This document shows, in pieces, positions 35,816 through 45,572 of a DNA stretch of 64,000 bases. This DNA is from Diatrype stigma (lineage: Eukaryota; Ascomycota; Sordariomycetes; Xylariales; Diatrypaceae), in assembly GCA_022225965.2 (NCBI GenBank), contig JAKJXP020000022.1, forward strand, positions 486,733 to 550,732, read 5' to 3'. The position numbers and the translations under genes are program-made. The number at the start of each line of letters is the position of its first letter. The stretch's first letter is position 1. A model generated the notes under the pieces. It was not told where the DNA came from, made no database searches, and worked only from the letters and a program-made list of their open reading frames with translations.

Positions 35816-37825
35816 TACCTGATTAGGTACTGAGTTGCCGTAGGATTGGCTTGTTGCGCCTCTGCGCCTCCGCAAATACCCCAGATTTTGGGGCTGGAGG
35901 CAGGAGGCATGGCATGGCAGGCTATACCTAGCAGCGGCCTAGCAGCCTAGGTAGGTACTTCCCGGGTCACTACGCACTAGCCCAAGCAGCCAAATAAGTT
36001 CATCAGTACTTCGCGGCAACCCCTCCTTTTCTCTTTGCTCTTTGCTCTTTGTTCTTTGCTCTTTTGTCTGTTGCCCTCTGCCCTCGAGGACAACCCCTTG
36101 TCTTGGTGGTCTCGTGTGCCCGTCTTCCCGGGTGACCGTTTCCATCTCGTGTCATGTTGCATGTTGAACCAATTGAGCCAAACTTACTTCGGTAGATCGG
36201 CGATAAACTCCAGTGACAACGTCCAAGTCCAGTCAGTTAGCCAGTGCTAGTCGATCAGTCTTGGACCGAAACATCAACCTAAGACCCGGCCAGATGGAAA
36301 TCCTCATCAAGTGAAACTTTGACATCTCACCAAGGCGTTTCTTGGGTCGGTCCGACTTCCATGTCGTCCCGGGGCCATTGCGGCCTAGAGGCTGTCGATG
36401 TATTGTACGACGATTTGCATTGCAATTGTACAGATCGTTACCCTCACCCAAGGCCACCACCCACCGCAGTCGGTTTATACTTGCTGTGTTGGGCAATGCT
36501 GTGACTGTCGGTATAGTGATATAGTGAGGAGAGGCGCCCGACCTCACCACACCACGCCTCCATAGTCTTTAGCGGCCAGGCCGGCCAGGCTAGGTAGTGT
36601 AAGGGTAGGGAGCCTGCTTCGCGTTGCCCTGCTTCCCTTTGCCCTGCTTCGCACGGCATTGTGGCGAGCTGGCTTAGACAAGCCGAATTCGCGCATCGGT
36701 GAAAAGAGGGAATACACTTCCGAGGAACACACATGACACGCCTGACACGTAATATAACAACGCACAGCTCAACTCGATCCAAACACCTACATGTGAACAG
36801 CTCCTGATTCGTCCGTCGACGGCTCTCTTCACCGCTAACAGCGACGATGTGGCATCTGTCACGCAATGTGAAGTGTCCAGGCCTTATTATTTTTCATAGT
36901 ACACCGATCTAGTTATATGACGGGCATGAGCAGGAGCTGCAAGATAGCTAGGGGGCAGGGGGGTAGGGGAGGGGTATTAATATAGCGATATAGGCGTGCC
37001 TGTTGTGCTCCTGTGCGATCCGCGGATGGGAAATTGATTTCGCCGAGAAGTAATAATTACAGCCGCTGCCGTGTGAGGAATGGGCATACAACCAACAGAG
37101 ACACTTCGCATCCGTGTTAGAAAATGTGCAACATACCATAGGTAGTAGTCAGCATGCATGACCAGTGAACTGTAGTTGAAGGGCAGCAAACAAACTTCGA
37201 TCACGACCATGGTCATCCTCACAAGGAAGAACCCGCGTAGCTGGGTTGGGTGTGTGTCAAGGTGGCTAAATTCCGAAAGGCGTTGTTTCTGTGCTTCTGG
37301 TGGCGTCGGTAAGGATAGCGATGTACGACACCCCGTTCTGCAAGATTCAAGACGGCGTATATGCAGCAGGTGCAGGAAGAGCTGGTGGCGGTCAGAAAGC
37401 CAAGAATATCAATAAAAGCCATGCTGGTCATCGATTGGGTGCATTGCCGTCCTCGGTTCTTCAGGGAATATGTGGCTCTCTATTCATGCGAGGTTATATG
37501 CCTACTAAGTATACAAGTGTAAGTTACCGCTAGAATGACCTCTAGGTAGTATGTTGAATTGGTTCTCATAAAAGGGGTGATGGTAACTTGGAAGGTCGTA
37601 AGTTTGGCATGCATGCCTGTCTTCTTTAAGTGTTTGCTTTAGTGATATGCTTATGTAAGTGAGACGTGTATAACGGTGTATACTATTATTTTCAAGTTGA
37701 GCTCGACTCGGTGAAAGTCACACGATGATGGTATGGAGGTGACATTTGTTATCGTGCTGGATGTTGGATATCCTTCAACTAGGGCCTTATCTGGAATGTT
37801 TCTTGGCACACTTGGCTGGAGCTCT

Positions 37826-37856
37826 TGTATTGTATTGTACGATACAATACAATACA
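37826..37856. repeat. Inverted repeat, 14-bp perfect arms, 3-base loop
   Basis: TGTATTGTATTGTA is followed by a CGA loop and its exact reverse complement TACAATACAATACA. Each arm is itself an internal GTATT/AATAC repeat. Could form a hairpin; no adjacent gene or T-run marks it as a terminator. Confidence 0.85.
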
Positions 37857-38715
37857 CAGCACACAGGCACTGTACGTAGGTATCATACATTCTATGAATC
37901 TGGGTGCGCACACTGGGGGGCTCACACTGGGCTGTGCACATTGAGGAACCTCATAACTAGCAATTTCAAGGTTGATAGCATGCCGGCAAACATGTGGGAC
38001 TGACAGCTGACAGATTACCTAAGTATGAAGTTTATGCAAGATTTGTGCAATCCCATCATACTTACATTGGTAGTTATGAACTTTGTACATAGTTAACTAA
38101 TACGTAATGCTGATAGGTTCCTGCCTTGGCCCCAGCAGCCAATCGGACGTGACATATTATGATTAGCCGAAGGGGGGCGAAATTGAGCGCATCGAGCATT
38201 GAGCATCGAAGGTCGAAGGCCCGAAGGTCGTTAACGTCAACGTCAATTGGGTTTTGGGGTCAAATATCCTAAGATCTCCTAAGGCGCGCGATTCAGTCCG
38301 TCCCCATTGGGAGAAGTAAGAAACCGGAACTCGACTGCATACATCCTGGGCATTCTTTATCTGGTTATTTCTCATATCTGTCTATCTATCGATTCTGTAC
38401 TTCGTAGTCTGTCGGAATCGGCAGTGCAGGATTTCTGGTTTCTGGTTCACAGGTTCTGGTTCACAGTTCCGCCTCCGCCTCCGCCTCCCGTCTGCCATCT
38501 TCTCCACCTACCAACTTCCTCTCATCTGTCCGAACTTGAGGACGAAAGCCATCGCCACTTTCTTTCTGCCGACAAGCCATCGATCCCTCGATCCCTCGAT
38601 TCCTCGATACCCCGACGAAACATCCGGTACTCCAAAAGGCTCAGACTCCGGCTCTACATCTATCCCGATCCAGGTGCCTATCGACCTCAAGATAACTGCA
38701 AAACGAACACACACA

Positions 38716-39545
38716 ATGCTAGCGTCTTCGTCAAGACGAGCCGCCACTTTGGCTTTGCGGGGTGGGTGTTCATATTTCTATCCCATTCGATTCCCCCACC
38801 CAACCTGGGATTTCGCAGCGGGAGGAACATGTGATAGATAAGGGAGGGATGCGTGTTAGAGGAGAAGGGGACAAGGATGCAAGAATGCTAACATTCCCTT
38901 TCTGACACAGCAGCAGCCAGGCCGACATCGATCATCCCGCTCCAATCCGCCGCCTCCATCTCGACGACAAGCAAGAAAGATGCCACGTCGCTAGCGCCGG
39001 CGCCCACCAGCTCAGGACTTGCCGGCCGGCCGGCGCGGCGGGAGGTACCGCTGCCGAGCCAGGAGCCGACCAAGGGGGCGATCCAGTACGCACTGACGAC
39101 GCTGGACCAGGTGGCGAACTGGGCGCGGCAGTCGTCGTTGTGGCCGATGACGTTCGGCCTGGCGTGCTGCGCCGTCGAGATGATGCACCTTTCGACGCCG
39201 CGGTACGACCAGGACCGGCTGGGGATCATTTTCCGGGCGTCGCCGCGCCAGTCGGACGTAATGATCGTCGCGGGAACCCTGACCAACAAGATGGCCCCCG
39301 CCTTGCGCCAGGTCTACGACCAGATGCCCGACCCGCGCTGGGTCGTCAGCATGGGCAGCTGCGCCAACGGCGGCGGCTACTACCACTACAGCTACTCCGT
39401 CGTCCGCGGCTGCGACCGCATCGTCCCCGTGGACATCTACGTCCCCGGGTGCCCCCCCACCAGCGAGGCTCTCATGTACGGCATCTTCCAGCTGCAGCGC
39501 AAGATGCGCCAGACCAAGATCACCCGGATGTGGTACAGGAAGTAG
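38716..39545 (+). CDS. nuo19.3 (NDUFS7): NADH:ubiquinone oxidoreductase 19.3/20 kDa subunit (PSST, NuoB)
   Basis: Two exons (38716-38761, 38911-39545) give 226 aa, the usual length of the Neurospora 19.3 kDa subunit. It carries iron-sulfur cluster N2 at the quinone-binding end of respiratory complex I on the mitochondrial inner membrane. All four N2 ligands are present: Cys101-Cys102 ([11 protein letters not shown]), Cys166 ([10 protein letters not shown]) and Cys196 (VPGCPP). The N-terminal 65 residues are rich in Arg, Ser and Ala with no acidic start ([15 protein letters not shown]), a typical mitochondrial presequence. The intron lies within the presequence and its acceptor is followed by two further CAG triplets (GACACAG-CAG-CAG), so alternative acceptor use would only add or drop residues of the presequence. 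Expected to be constitutive. Confidence 0.97.
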
Positions 39546-40568
39546 AGCAAGCGAAAGGGGCGGAGCAAAGCAGAGCGGGGCAGGGCAAGATAGGACAGGA
39601 CAAGAAGACGAAAGAACTGGCGCCATCGTGTGTCTTGTGTCCCACGACTCAGACCACTTGTGTTCTTCACATGCTAGAGGTGAGCAGGGATGCTATACAG
39701 ACAGGCTTAGACTCTCTTTTGTCCAAGGCTGTCGCGCGGGACAGGTGTACATAGAATATATTATGGATTAAAATGTATGCACATGTCTCAAGGATGCATG
39801 CCCACAACTCTGGTCCCTATCTAGTCTGTTATCTGAGGTGTCCAGGTCAACAACTTGGAGACAGTCGATGGCTTTATGTCTCCCGATCATTCTAATATAA
39901 GAATCTTACCGCGGTCAAAATAGTACGATGTCCTACAGCAACCATGATCGAAATTGAGATCGTCCCGAGGCGCTCTATCTCTGTTTGATGCTGCGGGTTT
40001 AGGCGTCGGACTGGCATCACGAGAACAGCCCTTCCCATACCTACCGTGGCCATGCCAAAGTCCTCTAAGACTCGACATCTACTACAGCTAACTCAACAAT
40101 CAGGGGAGTAGTCACCAGTAGCCGGTCACATTATCCAACATGTTGTCATTCTAGCCACACATCCCGCCTTGACTGCCGCGGCATCCCTCTGCATCCCCTC
40201 GATTATGCCCGGTGATCATGAACCTGCGAGTCACCGCAGTCCACCACCTACCTACCTACCTACCTACCTATACGCGTCCGATAACGCTATGAATCATATC
40301 CTTGGAACGTATAAATTGACCTCCTCTGTAGGTAACCTGTCATCTTTCCGAATTCCGTGTTATCTCGGATAATTCCTGCCCCAAGCTGTTCATGGATGTT
40401 CAATGATCTGCAAACCAATAACCAACGTCTAGCTCTGTTCGTTGCCAATACCAAAAAGAAAGGAGGACCCTGTCCTGTCCGGTGCGTAAGCCCATCATCG
40501 CCATCATCGTTGCTCTTTGCTACTAATAATCACCAATACACTCCTCAACCATCCACCAAACAAACACC
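39546..40568. other. Intergenic region, no gene seen
   Basis: 1.0 kb between two plus-strand genes, with a (CCTA)n run at 40246-40269. The last 60 bases (CAACCATCCACCAAACAAACACC before the ATG) look like a 5' leader. Confidence 0.55.
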
Positions 40569-40781
40569 ATGAGCTCCCAGTTCTGCGTCTGCTACTGCCG
40601 CTGCCGCAACGCCGTACGCCAGCCCTGCTTCTGCGACCCGTGCGCGCGCGGCCGCCACAAGAGCACGGGTGCTGCGGACGCAGGCGATGTCGTCGGCGTC
40701 GACGCCGCCCACGAGACGAGGCAGCTCGCTCTGGAAACCGAGATGGGCCGCAAGATCTGGGGCTGCAGTGGTGTCGGCTGA
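40569..40781 (+). CDS. Small cysteine-rich intracellular protein, unknown function
   Basis: A single-exon frame of 70 aa. The N-terminal half has seven Cys in the pattern CxCxCxC (FCVCYCRCR), then CxCxxC (PCFCDPC), followed by a basic patch ARGRHKS. The C-terminal half is acidic and helical (HETRQLALETEMGRKIWG), with one more Cys. No signal peptide precedes the cysteines, so a secreted effector is unlikely. Closely spaced CxC and CxxC pairs suggest metal (Zn or Cu) binding. The start codon sits in a good fungal context (CACCATGAG) after an A/C-rich leader. No family is recognised; a metallothionein-like role is only a guess. A CAGT tandem repeat follows the stop directly. Confidence 0.6.
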   Translation: MSSQFCVCYCRCRNAVRQPCFCDPCARGRHKSTGAADAGDVVGVDAAHETRQLALETEMGRKIWGCSGVG

Positions 40782-40786
40782 GGAAG

Positions 40787-40808
40787 CAGTCAGTCAGTCA
40801 GTCAGTCA
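40787..40808 (+). repeat. CAGT tandem repeat
   Basis: Five and a half perfect copies of CAGT, six bases after the stop codon of the Cys-rich gene, in its presumed 3' UTR. Confidence 0.9.
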
Positions 40809-41125
40809 GACCCGTGCTCGACAGCAACAGAGGAAGTTCGTTCTTCCTAGGTGAAAGTTGGGCCAGTGTCATGTCGTCCGGTTTGGGCAGAGAACGAAGT
40901 GCAGTTAGTTGTTCGGCTCACTAGTAATGAATGGATATGATGTCAACGTCGGTGTGTTTCCTGGAATATTCTTGTCTCCTATACAATATGTATGCGGCCA
41001 TATTTGGTGGCATAGCAAAATCCAGCATCAATTCTGGAGGACCCCTTGTCTGTGGGTAAAACGCTGCTCGGCCTCTCCTCTTATGTGGTCGGTAAACTCG
41101 TTATACCACCAGGACATATCACGGC
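40809..41125. other. Convergent 3' region
   Basis: About 320 bases between the convergent Cys-rich and GPI-protein genes; nothing further seen. Confidence 0.5.
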
Positions 41126-41974
41126 CTATAGGAGGACCGCTATGATACCGGCGACTGCAGCGAGCAACCTGCCGGCACTGGCTACGTGCTCGGGGGCAGC
41201 AGCCCCGGTTGAGCCCTCCGAGTTCGAGGTCGCAGTAGCTTCTTCGCCAGACTGGGAGCTCCTAGTGGCGACGGTTTGTGTTGTTTGCCGGGTGGTGGTG
41301 GAGGAAAACACAGTGGTGTTCGTCCCCGTAACACTTGTCGTCTCTGTGGCCTCCGAGATAATGGTAGTGGTGGTGGCATTGACAGATCCAGAGACCGTGC
41401 TCCCTGATTCGGACACCAATACTCCCGTCGTCGTTGTAGTGGTGGTGCTGAGTAGACTGGCGTTCACACTAATGGCTCAGGTCATTAGTACTTCGTTTCG
41501 TAGCACGCTGGCCTACTAGTTGAGGTCATGGGGTACAAAAGACCTATCAGTTCTTTCTGGTTATACTCGGGATTCCAACGCACGACTTGGCCCTTGCCAA
41601 AAAGGAACCTAGGATAGCTTGTGCTGATCCACGTACCAGTACGAGGTCTTCTGGCTCTGGTAGCCAGACTCCCGAACGTCGTTGGGGCAATTGCTGAAGC
41701 AGCTATCGTGCAGTTAGCAAATAGGGATATAATCCCTGGAACCAATCGTGAATGTGCATTGCATTGGCCCATACGTTATAATTGCCGTGTACTTGTCACA
41801 GAGGCAGCTGTAATCATTCTGGGAACATAGGCTGGCATAGCCCTCGGTCGTGCCCAAACAAGTGTCGAGGACGTTCTGCGCAGCGCAGCTAGTAGTTCCC
41901 GTAGAAGATGAAGTTGATGACTGGGCAGAGATAGAGACAGTAAGAAACCCAAGGGCAAGGACTGCGGTAGTCAT
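41126..41974 (-). CDS. GPI-anchored Cys-rich, Ser/Thr-rich cell-surface protein
   Basis: Three exons (41974-41775, 41702-41637, 41468-41126) give 202 aa. I chose the ATG at 41974 because it puts the signal peptide (MTTAVLALGFLTVSISAQ) at the N-terminus; an upstream in-frame ATG at 42013 would bury it. The mature domain has the spacing Cys-x7-Cys, Cys-x6-Cys-x-Cys (NDYSCLCDKYTAIIT), then, rebuilt across two introns, CFSNCPNDVRESGYQSQKTSYC. This is a common Pezizomycotina surface-protein module resembling, but not identical to, CFEM. A Thr/Ser-rich stalk of about 90 residues follows, and then a hydrophobic tail (LLAAVAGIIAVLL) typical of a GPI signal. Likely a wall or plasma-membrane protein of unknown ligand. 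The second intron (168 nt) is long. Confidence 0.82.
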
Positions 41975-43577
41975 GGTATAAGGAGGTGGGTGGGATATGA
42001 GAGCCCACATCATGTCTTATGCTTATTGATTCAACGGACTGGTATAGTAACAAAGGAAGGTGCTCGGGAGCGGGCACGAATAACTCGGGACTTTGTATGT
42101 AATTGTGCGTGGGATATACCCACAGCTTCACGAGGTTGTAGAGACCAAGATATATAGGGCCGGAGGCAGACTATGGGCAAGTGGTCTAGGAAGCCATGGC
42201 AGTGTGGGAGGAGCAGCTCGGATCCTCAGCGACCAGCAGAGCTAACCTTGTGGCACCCGATCATGCAACCTGGCTAGCAAACTTATAGGGGGCTCACGAT
42301 ATTTATCGGTTTCCTGCAGTAAAGCATGCATATCAAACTCGTATTGTGGCTAGTTGGCAACGACGCAACGTTCGGGCCACGACTTCTTATTCCGAGCTCT
42401 ACTACGACGTAGTAAAGCAACATGAATATGTGGAGTAAAAGGGGCATATGATATAGGATAGCGTAAACGAGGCACAACCGATGTCAACACTGCGCTGTCA
42501 CTGCAGTACCTACGGAGAAAATTACAAATATGAGGACCAACGATAGAGGGAGGATCTGTAGTATTACGTGGAGTTTCCGGGTATTAAAGGTATCATGTTT
42601 TTCGGGTTGCATGATATGCCATAAGTCGTAGCCATGCAGGGTTTCGGGTGCTCGTGTGTGCCACAAGTTTGAAGAGCACCTACGGAAGCTGTAACCCGAG
42701 GCCTTGAGACTTCCGCCCTCCCCGAAGCTGAACGGCATCGGTATCACAGTCGAGCATACTACCTCTCACGATACCAATGTCCATCCCAGATAGGGTGACG
42801 AGGTCGAAGCAGAAGGCCGCGTGTGCACTACCTAGACTAAATGCTTGCAGGATGCGGGTTTTCTCGCGCTCAGTAGGCGCGTAAGCCAGTGTATTGGTGA
42901 GTCGAGGTTTGCCTACACAATCCGACTAAACACAGCCTAGTCGACACATGTATTACACGGGCTCGTCGTCTAATACCTACCTATGCCATGTTGATTAGAA
43001 CAGTCAGGATAAACACCGGACAATGAGTGAGGGTACGTACTCCTCACCTGGGGAGAGTACTTAAGTCATAATAAGGTGTAAATTCCTCAACAAGCAGAAC
43101 ACGGTCCGCAGGTGTCGTTGGTACGCACGCCGGCTTTCCGCCAATGCACGATAAAAAGACCTTCATACGTGGAGTGGCTTTGGTGGAGGCTTATATGACC
43201 ATTGCCTGTCCCTAACCGTATTTGAAAACAAATGCGGTTAGGGAGTCTTGGGCCGGAAGAAACCAGGTTCGATTCCTGGGCGGACTATTATTTTTTGATT
43301 TTTTGTTGGCTTTTTACGTCGCCTATTTGAACCTGGTAATGCGATGAGAACTTCCACGGACGAAGAGATTGTGTATACATTATTTCGAAGCATCTGATAC
43401 CATTCAGCTTATGCTTTACAGCTGCAGCGTTACTTTGATTTTACGTTTACCGAGATATAGTCAACCCCTAATGCTCGCCCAACCATTACACTGCGTGGAA
43501 GGGTGGAGGAAGAAAACCAACATACATTCCGTCAACTAGCCTTTCCTCTGATAGAACAGAGCAAACAGGAAAACAGC
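41975..43577. other. Intergenic region with a tRNA-like element
   Basis: 1.6 kb with no protein gene. The only structured element is at 43209-43297, listed separately. Confidence 0.55.
43209..43297 (+). ncRNA. tRNA-like Pol III element (hairpin + B box + T-run)
   Basis: A 16-bp hairpin (43209-43224 with 43229-43244, loop AAAA, one wobble pair) is followed by a tRNA-type T arm CCAGG-TTCGATT-CCTGG with a perfect B box GGTTCGATTCC (43266-43276). The sequence GCGGACT-A then resembles the 3' acceptor strand plus discriminator, and a T6 Pol III-type terminator follows. I cannot find the matching 5' acceptor strand or D arm nearby, so this is not a complete tRNA. It may be a broken tRNA, a tRNA-derived SINE remnant or a small Pol III RNA. 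Confidence 0.35.
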
Positions 43578-44692
43578 TTAGGGACTAACCGCCTCATCTC
43601 CATCACCACCCCCTTCCACCTCTCCCTCTCCCTCACCCTCCCGTCCCTCTTCGTCGTCGTCGTCGCCGATCCGCGCCCGCAACCGGCGGTTCTGCTTCTC
43701 GAGGTCGTCGATCTGGCGGCGCAGGTCCTCGGTCTGCTCGGACGCCTGCTCGGACGCCTCGACGGAGAACTCGTCGACGATCTTGACGAACCGCCACAGG
43801 CGCAGGATCACGACCAGGGAGGCGATCTCCTCGACGACGCCGTGCTCCAGCAGGTCGACCGCGAAGCCCGTGACGATGACGAAGGCGTCGAAGCAGTGCA
43901 GCTTCTCCTTGAAGTATCTGTATGGCGGTAAGCACAGCGCAGCGCAACGCGTATAGGAAAGGTGTTGTTTAGCCAAGAAAGAAAAAAACAAAAAAACAAA
44001 AAAACAGATAGATTCCAGTAAAACCTGGCGAGGTATTGTCACACGTGTGTGGGGGGGGGGGAGGGGGGAGATGAAAGGAGAAGATGAAAGGGTGGAATGG
44101 TATATAAAGCGAATAAAACGTACCCCAGGCCATCAGCGAGGAGATCCACGGCCAGCTCCAGCATGAACACGCAGCTCATGACGAGCGAGAAGGTGGTCAG
44201 GCCCTGCCGGGTAGCGCCGACCCAGGGCTCGCCCTTCTTGCCCAGGTCGCAGGTGATGGAGCCGATGAAGATGTCGCTGAGGATGCCGGCGACGTCGAGG
44301 ACGACCAGGACCAGGACGACCCAGTGCTTGGTCCGGGACCTGAGGTAGCGCCGCGACGCCTGTCGGGCCTCGCCGAGCCGGTGCTTCCATCCCTCTCCGG
44401 AAAGAGCACGGCCCCGGTCCCGGTCCGGGTCCCGGCTCCGGTGCTCGCTCTCGCGAAATTGAACTGCGTGTGCGCTTAGTTATCAGCTCTGCATGCCTCG
44501 CGGTTGTACCTTTCAAGCGGCAGTTATTGTTTGTTCTTCGAAAAGCCCTGGCTTCTGCATGTGGCCAATGGCCCGATCATCAACCGCCAATAACACTTAC
44601 GTCCAACTACCTGATAGTTGGGACGATGGTTTAGGCTACTGGATAAGGAAAAGCTTCACCAACTTACCGAGCAGGGGGGTGCTGTCGCTCAT
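43578..44692 (-). CDS. Voltage-gated proton channel (Hv1 family)
   Basis: Three exons (44692-44668, 44463-44124, 43917-43578) give 234 aa; both introns are about 205 nt. Hv1 proteins are stand-alone voltage-sensor domains that conduct H+ outward across the plasma membrane. S1 (about 57-77, WVVLVLVVLDVAGILSDIF) carries the selectivity-filter Asp at 65. S2 has Glu111 (CVFMLELAVDLL). S3 begins at LHCFDAFVIV with Asp132. S4 is ILRLWRFVKIVDE with Arg161, Arg164 and Lys167; the third charge is Lys rather than Arg, and Asp170 occupies the position of the human Asn214. A heptad-like coiled coil (ASEQASEQTEDLRRQIDDLE onward) follows S4, as in dimeric Hv1, then an acidic tail. The N-terminus is short (MSDSTPLL) and basic. 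Fungal Hv1 is known from other species. Length and order fit well. Confidence 0.93.
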
Positions 44693-45572
44693 GTCGGCTG
44701 CTGCTGTTGCTGCGTGTACTTAGTTGCGCTTGTCACTTTTCAACCTGCACTTGCGAAGTGGTCTAACGAGTAAAAGTCTTATAGATCCCTCGATCCCTCG
44801 CACAAACAGAGCGTGGGATATAGACTACCTAGTTAGGCTGGAAGTCGATGTAATGCGAAATCAGTATTGAGTACTGACAATCCAATTCCCAGGTTGGTTG
44901 GTTTGTAAACAATGGGAGAAGAGCCACCACCCGGATGAACATCGGCAGGTATTTTGACTATTGGACCGCGATCAGCATCAACAGCAGGTCAGGCCTTCAT
45001 CATCCGCCTGGTACCTAGTCATCTTGTCTGTCATAACAGCCAGGATCGGTGGGCGCAACTAAGCTGCTTGCCTGCCTTGCCGAACAGGTTATGAATAGCA
45101 CCTGCGTAGACTAAATCGTTGGAAGGTTTCAGGCACGAACTCGTGGGTGCACAGGGCCAACCGCTGATGCCTACCTGATCAGCACATGGTTATAAGCAAC
45201 GCACGAGGTCCCAAATGTCTCCCTGAAATGTGCATTGGTGCAGTCTATGGTTGATTAGTAGGCGGGTTATATGATGTAGCGTGCTGTGAACTGGTTATTC
45301 TCGGTACACTTCGAAGAACAAATGGATATATATTTAATGTCTCCCTGGGTATCCTTGGGTATCAATCTACCTAACAATCCTGAACTGAACTTTGCTGCGA
45401 GCCACCCTCTCCCAAAATTATCATTATCATTATTATACCATACAGAACATCAAACCAACAACCAACGAAGAACACCATCCCACGAGCAATCCATACCTAC
45501 CTACCTACCCAGTGCGTCCCGGATACGCAAAACCCCATTTCAACCCACTCTCCCCCTCTCCCCCTCCCCTGC
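44693..45572. other. Intergenic region, no gene seen
   Basis: 880 bases upstream of the proton channel and downstream of the dihydroorotate dehydrogenase. No supported gene. Confidence 0.55.

Larger units (their letters stand above)
34225..38715. other. Gene-free interval, 4.5 kb
   Basis: No supported gene. Short open frames on both strands are repeat- or chance-derived (for example a TTTGCTC-repeat frame at 36019-36066). Contains a 13-bp tandem repeat, TACCTA words and a 14-bp-arm hairpin (listed separately). The right end is the 5' leader of the complex I gene, with CGATCCCT repeats at 38578-38611. Confidence 0.6.

Noticed and set aside
36019..36250. Overlapping plus- and minus-strand frames around a TTTGCTC repeat
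   Set aside because: Both are products of a simple repeat (Lys/Glu-rich on one strand, Leu/Cys-rich on the other).
38307..38834. 175-codon plus-strand frame over the start of the complex I gene
   Set aside because: Overlaps the leader and presequence of the well-supported NDUFS7 gene in another frame; Pro/Ser-rich simple sequence.
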